From Kappaphycus alvarezii (lineage: Eukaryota > Rhodophyta > Florideophyceae > Gigartinales > Solieriaceae): 64,000 nt of DNA. Below are positions 57,971 to 64,000 of the stretch, piece by piece. Location of the stretch: positions 124,001 through 188,000 of the forward strand of contig NADL03000110.1 of assembly GCA_002205965.3 (NCBI GenBank), written 5' to 3'. The notes under the pieces are model-generated. The model was not told the origin of the DNA, did no database searches, and was given only the letters and a program-made list of their open reading frames with translations. The position numbers and the translations under genes were made by a program. How positions within the stretch are numbered: the first letter of the stretch is position 1; each line of letters opens with the position of its first letter.

Positions 57971-60900
57971 GTATGGCAGGAGGTTAGTTTTTTCCGAGGC
58001 GTCTGCTTACAGTTTCCACGGCCATTGCGTACCTTAGTTCCAGACTATATACCTGAGATGCAGACTCTCTGTGGTCAATATTAGTTGTACAGTAGTAAAT
58101 GCTCTACAAAAACAAAAAAATTAATAGATGCTAGCAGGTACGAGATAACAAATTACAGTAAGCTACAGTAGAAAATCAGCATATATATCCGTAAAACTGC
58201 ACATAAATCACTTTTCACTAGTTGACACCTACACCTCAGACTGCAGTTTTGCTATAGATGCGGTGATGGAGCTACTGAAACTCAAAAATGCTGTAGAAAT
58301 CAGCAAGCGGAGTCATGTGTTCAAATACTGGTCCACAGTGATACGGATAATTGTATCGCTGTCTTTGAGCTGTTCCAGCCATTTGTCACCCCTTGATGAA
58401 GTCGTTGGTCTACTTGGTGACCATTTCGATCTCGACTTCATCGTTTAAAGAGTTGATCGACGTTTGACGGAACATTTTATCAAGGGCTCGAAAGTGGCTG
58501 AAACAGCCCAAAATATGGCTTCAGTTATAAAAATGCACTTTTACTGAACAATGGCGTATTTAGGCCATTTTATCTCTCATCTTGTCAAGAAGGGGATAAA
58601 AAAGAGTAAATCGATTGATTTCTCGCATGTTTCCGGCAAATCAGTACTTCCCTGAAGTAGTTGAGCAAGGCACAATCTTCCGTCATATACCTGACTTAAT
58701 GGATGCTTATGAGAAAAGTTTCATTAGTACTTTCGTTTTTTTATGTAAGTGCTGGTCAAAATCTTTCAGTAGCTAGAAAGGAAACAGAACCTAACGCATA
58801 AAAGAAAGAAATAAGAAGAAAGACGGCTAATTTCAAGTCAAGTAACGAGAATAAAATTTTCAGCCTAAAAGATAGTCATATCTTTCAGTAATTTGATCTG
58901 CAAAGCAACTATGGTCGTGTAATAAGACGAATGGACATTAATGTCAAATTTTATTAGTCTGGCGTAGAAAAGGTTCACTTATTCGTCCGGAATTTCTAGG
59001 ACTGAATTTGTGCCTGGATTAGTTCTTTTTACGTTCCTGATTGTAAAAATCGATTTGCTGCTGGACAACTGATACTTTTGATGTAAAAGAGTTGAGTCAA
59101 AAGTCTCTGCGGATGTAGTTAGAGGATTTTATTCCGGAAAATGACAGGGTTGAATACTTTAACAGATATACGGACAATCGAGTGTTCTAAGATAGTAATT
59201 GTCTCTTGGTCTTTGTTTTGCCTGGATGGATTTTTTGACTAATCCTGCATGTCAATATCCATCGTGGGGTACTGTAGATTAAAATCACCGCAATTCGTCG
59301 ACTACAAAATGTATTGCAGTCTCCCCCAATATCGGGATTCATTTGAAGGGGCCCAAATATTAAATAAGGACGAAATTTTGAAAAATGAAGAGGTTTGCTT
59401 CAAAAAGAGAATCAACTGAAAATAAATAGCCCTTACATAGAAGTTAGTAGATGTACAAACCAAAAGAAAAGTCTTGATATGAATAGCTCTTTATAAATCT
59501 CCAAATTTAATGTACAAACCTATTATAGAGAATGTTTAATTTTTATTGTATTTAGCGTTTTTTATTATAATCATATTATACAGACAAATTCCTGAGGCGT
59601 TTCGGTCTCAATTTGAGTTTCAAACTGGGTTCGTACGAAGTAACTTAATCAAATCTAAGAATTGAAGATTGTATTTGCTCTCAGTTCCTTCCGATATTCT
59701 TTTGCTCTATTTCTGTATAAAATTAGCTTTATATTGTTATTAACATGCTATTTTGCATACAGTGGGCAATAAGAAAGCATTAGTAATGATGTCAACTGCG
59801 AAGAAGAAAGTTGGAAAATATAGATCTTATCGTTTGCTGTTAGTTGTATGAGAACTTTTCAAGTTAAAGACTTCAAATAATCAAAGAGTCCAATTTGAAT
59901 CGTAACATAAACGTGGTGCCTGGTTTCCCTCTGGTTAAAATATAAATATTTTTTTATACGCGAAAAAGCTAATATTTTTATGTAATTTAATGAATAATAT
60001 TTCCTTCCGTTATTATTTTAAGTTTCTACAGTAATTGGCTTCAAAAGAGCCGCTGATAAGCTCGTACAGTCGATCATGTACAAAATTATGGGATGGGGAA
60101 GGACTTAGTGTCCGGTGATTGTTTATAAAGTAACTTAGCACATTGTAGATTCTATTATAAACACATAAACTTCCAAATATCCATAAAATAGCCAACAGGA
60201 TAAAATAATTCCATACAAGAAATGAGATAATTACACATTTTTAATAACTATGCAGAAAAATTTAATTCCTTTTTCAAAAAATTTTATAATAAAAGGAATA
60301 ACTCCTAAATGAGCTCTAGTTAAGTTGCTGATTCCTCAAGATATTTTTGAGAAGTAAATATATAAATATTTTGAAGCTACTAGAAATGATGTAATGTTTC
60401 TGAAGCTACTACCGATGAAGTAAAGTTTCTAAGGATACCTAAATTTTGCAAATTGTTTTAAATAAAATAACTAAAAATTTCAGTCTATGTAATTTTAGAG
60501 CGGCTGGTAATTCAGGAGATGCTAGACTCAGCCAATGGAAATGAAATTTGATATTATCCACCGGCATAACGTCAAAAAGAAATCCTGCGAACATCACAAA
60601 TGAGTGTTTATTTGTGGTTCTCTTATCCTACTCGTCTTCGTTTCGCTCCAATCTACTCATCGGTCGTATGAAATGAATATATATTATAAAATAATATAAT
60701 CCTATTTTAAACTTAAAAATGTCCATGTGGGTCAAATTTTCGGACATCTGCAGCTATCTTGATATAAACTAGAAATGTCTTGTTTATTAATATTTCAAAA
60801 ATCATGGAAACTGAAAATACACAAGAAAATACAAGAAAATCTTTCTACTTTCACCCAAAAGTAGGGTGATTTTGGGTAACTTAGAGTAGTTAGTTACTCG

Positions 60901-62570
60901 GTATTAATAGAATTTGTTATCTTTAGAACCAAGCAATTTTTCGAATGACCATTTCATGAATTTCATTGCTGGGAATTTGCCGCACTCATGCAAAGATTAA
61001 AGTGTGATGAAAATCAATAAATTATTCACTGATGAATTCATATACACGAGAAAGAATTCGCTAAATCCATTTTCCGATAATCTGTCACTCTGAAACGTTA
61101 CGCATCATCTAAGAGAAGAATATATTTCCTTTATTCAGAGCTCGCACTTTTTTATTAATCATATACTAAAAAAAAAATAAATAAACGAAAAGATAGTAGT
61201 GTTATAGTATAGTCGCTTTTCCTTTAATATATACAAGGTATTTCATGGAATCATTTGTAGAATTGAAATTTTTTTGGAATAATCTGGATTACCGGCGAAG
61301 TGCAGTACTCATAGTATTCAACCATGTATCACAATGCATAATGAAATTGATTGCTTTTAATGTTAATTTTTGGTTTGAGAAGGGGGCAAGTAGGGTAAAT
61401 TACGTTTCCAATCGCGAAGAATAGCCCGCTGAAACTTGCAACTATATATAAAATTAATAACATTTGACATCCTTGCACTCTAAGTGTCGACATTTTCTAA
61501 TAGTTTCCTTCTTCTTCCCTTTATTGAGGATTAAATCTTCTTATTATCATCCCGTCTTGGAAATTTTTCCTGAAACATAGCAGTAACTGAAGCGGTCGAA
61601 TTTGCAATCCACAAACAATTGTGGATACTACAATAATTTAATGTCATTGAAATGAAATGAAGACGTAATATTTTTTATATGCTCCTCTATTTTACAGATT
61701 AGTCAGTCATTCAGTCGAAATCCATTTTGTGGATAGTACTAGGAATATAATGAAAATTGTAACATTTAGTCACAAATTTTCTTCCTCTAGATTTCTTTGG
61801 ACAACTTCGAGACTAGTGGAAGTTTCAATAGCATTGAAAGAGCTTAATAGGATGATAAGTTCCAATATTTGAGGTATCAGATCTCTACAATATACTAAAT
61901 ATTGATATCCATAGCTATTTTCTGAAAACTGTTTTCATTAATTGCTTGATGTAGTTTATTTCATGTACATTCGTGGTGAATAACTTTAATTGATTACTCT
62001 TATGTGACAATAGCAATTATAATTCCGGGAAAGATTCGAATATAGTTCCATAAAACTGCTTGAAATTACATGCACTGTACTATTTAGGTGCATCACCTAA
62101 AACTTACTTTCAAATTGTAAATTTTACTTAAAAAGTACTGAAGGAACTCAAAGGCCCTATTCCAAACTATGAATCGGTCATGTTTAAGGGGAAAAATAAT
62201 TTCAAAGTCCACTAGCGCAGGCATACATGTCCCAAAGTGAAGAAGTATTGTGAATTACCTGGAACGTCAAGGGACGATATCTAAGCTGAAAAGTATCTTA
62301 CTAAAGGCATCTACCGTCAGAATTGAAGCAGTTTTCTCTTAGCGGGATATCTAAGAAGCCCAAATATAGATTAGGGCGAGCTGTGGAACGTATATACAGT
62401 AATAAACGCATACCATTCGTTGGTTGAGAAGCATTAGAATATGCCATATTATTGGTAAGGGCCACATTGCTCTCTCTCTCCATTAGAAACCAAAGTTCGA
62501 GAATCATGGAAAATATTCAGAAAATAATACTCATTAGCGTATCCGACACTAATACCAAACATACTGTGCC
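57971..62570. other. AT-rich desert
   Basis: About 4.6 kb, strongly AT-rich, with open frames no longer than about 60 codons. No gene, terminal repeat or RNA gene was recognised. Confidence 0.5.
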
Positions 62571-62578
62571 ATTTTCAC

Positions 62579-63261
62579 TTGCCTTTTCAAATGAATAGAG
62601 CAAGTGCAAGGAGACTTCAAGAAATTGGTTGTGAATCACATAGTAACCGAAAAGCACGTAGCAAAGTATTATTTAGGAGCCTAGATCTGGTTAGTATGTC
62701 AATTTTCAAGTATTGTTGGAAAAATTCCCGCCCTCTTAAGAAGCAAAGAATTTATCATTCCAGATGAGGCCAACCATGTCGTCACATACAAACACCTTGA
62801 AGAGTTTTCAGTTTGTGGTAGATCTTTACGAGTTGTACAGTATGGCACGGAGCCTGCGGAGGGTATTCAGAAACTAACTACGAATGCAGGCGGCAGGTGG
62901 AAACCTGTCGCGCCTGCATCACCTGGAGACTAAAGGCAAAACGGGTAACGAAGTAGCGAAGCTCCTGTTGAGGGGAGAACAGCGATGGGAAGCAGCGAAG
63001 GAAGCAAGGCGGCAGAAGAACCCTGATCGTCGTTGCCCAAGGCGCCATAGATATCAATCCCGACAGGGAGTGAAGGATATCGTTTTGGTCGCAGTAAGTG
63101 CCGTAATGACGATGTTTCTCGCGCTCTACGAGTTTCGCGACTGCGTCTGGGGTAAAAGCACTTGGATAGATGTGGAAATGAGTGGAGAGGTGGGCAACAG
63201 TAACGTCGACGGCGATATCAGTACTGTAAAGCTCTTAGACAGAGGGAATATAAAATTGTAA
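62579..63261 (+). other. Unidentified protein-like patch
   Basis: A less AT-rich patch with three plus-strand protein-like pieces: MNRASARRLQEIGCESHSNR (62,590), DEANHVVTYKHLEEFSVCGR (62,763), and a 125-codon open frame at 62884-63261 that starts MQAAGGNLSRLHHLETKGKT and contains a hydrophobic helix (IVLVAVSAVMTMFLALYEF), probably membrane-spanning. The first piece has a helix-turn-helix flavour like transposases, but no terminal repeats were found. No family assigned; it may be a frame-broken gene or a DNA-transposon remnant. Confidence 0.3.
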
Positions 63262-64000
63262 AAATTGAAAAACTATCTAATTGGTTTTCCACATTAAATG
63301 AAGTGATAAAAAATATTGGAACAATATTTTACCAAGGTCCACAATTTTTATTTATAGTGAATAACCGAAAAATAGATTTATGTATTTTTAACTGGCCATG
63401 TTTTATACTGTATTACGCGTGAAGCAATTTTTATGTCTGCCAGTTGGTTTTAAATTACATTTTCATAATTAATGGAATTATATTGACATAAAATTATTAT
63501 TTGGATTAATGATCACTTGGAGAGTTATTCTATAATTATTACTGAGCATTAATTTGGTCTACACAAATTATTAAATGTTGAAATCATCTTTGTAGCTTTC
63601 TACTCTGATCTATAGTGTAAATAGTATTAGGCTATTAGAAATTTCTATCAAGCCTCAAGCAGTCGAACTATCTCCGTCGATCAATAAATATTGGTCTTCT
63701 TTGCAATGTTATTCTCAGTCCTATTCAGGTAATTTTTTAATTCATTTATTTTGAATTATCTAGTTTTGATCTAATCATTTCATTTAAGGTTTGCAAATAT
63801 CTATTTTTAGCGCGGGGACTCAGAATGCACAGACGAGTTGGTTCATTTTTAGAGAACTACGTACGTTTTAATTCTGATCAGGGCAATGTGTTTTTCATTA
63901 TACATGGAATCAAACGCATGAAAGTGACATCTTGCTGTAGAAATCCCAGAAATACTTTGTCCTCTAATTTCAAGAGGTCATGACCGGAAGAAAAAAGAGA
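63262..64000. other. AT-rich, nothing recognised
   Basis: No gene or repeat was identified in the last 740 bases. Confidence 0.45.

Noticed and set aside
1-64000. CRISPR arrays, rRNA genes, prokaryotic operons
   Set aside because: No regularly spaced repeats, rRNA-like sequence or ribosome-binding-site-led gene strings were seen. tRNA genes cannot be excluded without a structure search.

Overview
This is eukaryotic DNA, most likely from the nuclear genome of a macroalga. A red alga is my best guess, but this is inference. The recognisable host genes (a prohibitin, a LigB/DODA-type dioxygenase, a GNAT acetyltransferase, a family-16 methyltransferase) are closely spaced, show no obvious introns, and sit in GC-richer islands at about 16.9-21 kb and 46.7-51 kb. 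The islands lie between long AT-rich, gene-poor stretches filled with decayed transposable elements. The element mix (chromodomain Ty3, Copia, a DIRS-like tyrosine-recombinase element, Tc1/mariner) fits that guess. No bacterial operons, rRNA genes or CRISPR arrays were seen.

Layout. At 1-2.08 kb lies the 3' part of an old Copia pol, plus strand. At 2082-11576 a chromodomain Ty3 element, minus strand, has inserted into that Copia copy; its near-identical LTRs and 5-bp target duplication (CCTGT) are both visible. At 11.58-12.0 kb the Copia 3' end and probable 3' LTR resume. 12.0-14.7 kb is AT-rich with no gene recognised. 14.7-16.4 kb holds an LTR-like sequence and retroelement debris. 16.9-21 kb is the first gene island (dioxygenase, an unidentified frame, acetyltransferase). 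21.9-23.5 kb is a complete-length but broken Tc1-like element with clear inverted repeats. 23.5-38.4 kb is mostly an AT-rich desert with small tandem duplications, one perfect hairpin and a pyrimidine tract. 38.6-41.6 kb is a very old Ty3/Gypsy fossil. 44.6-46.2 kb is a second Tc1-like copy in the opposite orientation. 46.7-51 kb is the second gene island (unidentified frames, coiled-coil protein, prohibitin, methyltransferase). 51.26-55.5 kb is a DIRS-like retroelement bounded by direct repeats. 55.9-58 kb holds an endonuclease-like open frame and a Gypsy gag/protease fossil. 58-64 kb is AT-rich except for one unidentified protein-like patch at 62.6-63.3 kb.

The host genes share one striking property. 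Each is recognisable over its whole length with family motifs intact, yet each changes reading frame several times by what look like single-base losses or gains, with few or no nonsense substitutions. Either several neighbouring genes died recently in the same way, or the assembly carries uncorrected indel errors. That question decides how every gene here should be read. The Ty3 insertion into Copia is the clearest nested event. The most unusual unexplained content is a plus-strand, protein-like region lying antisense to the Ty3 element between its chromodomain and its 3' LTR.
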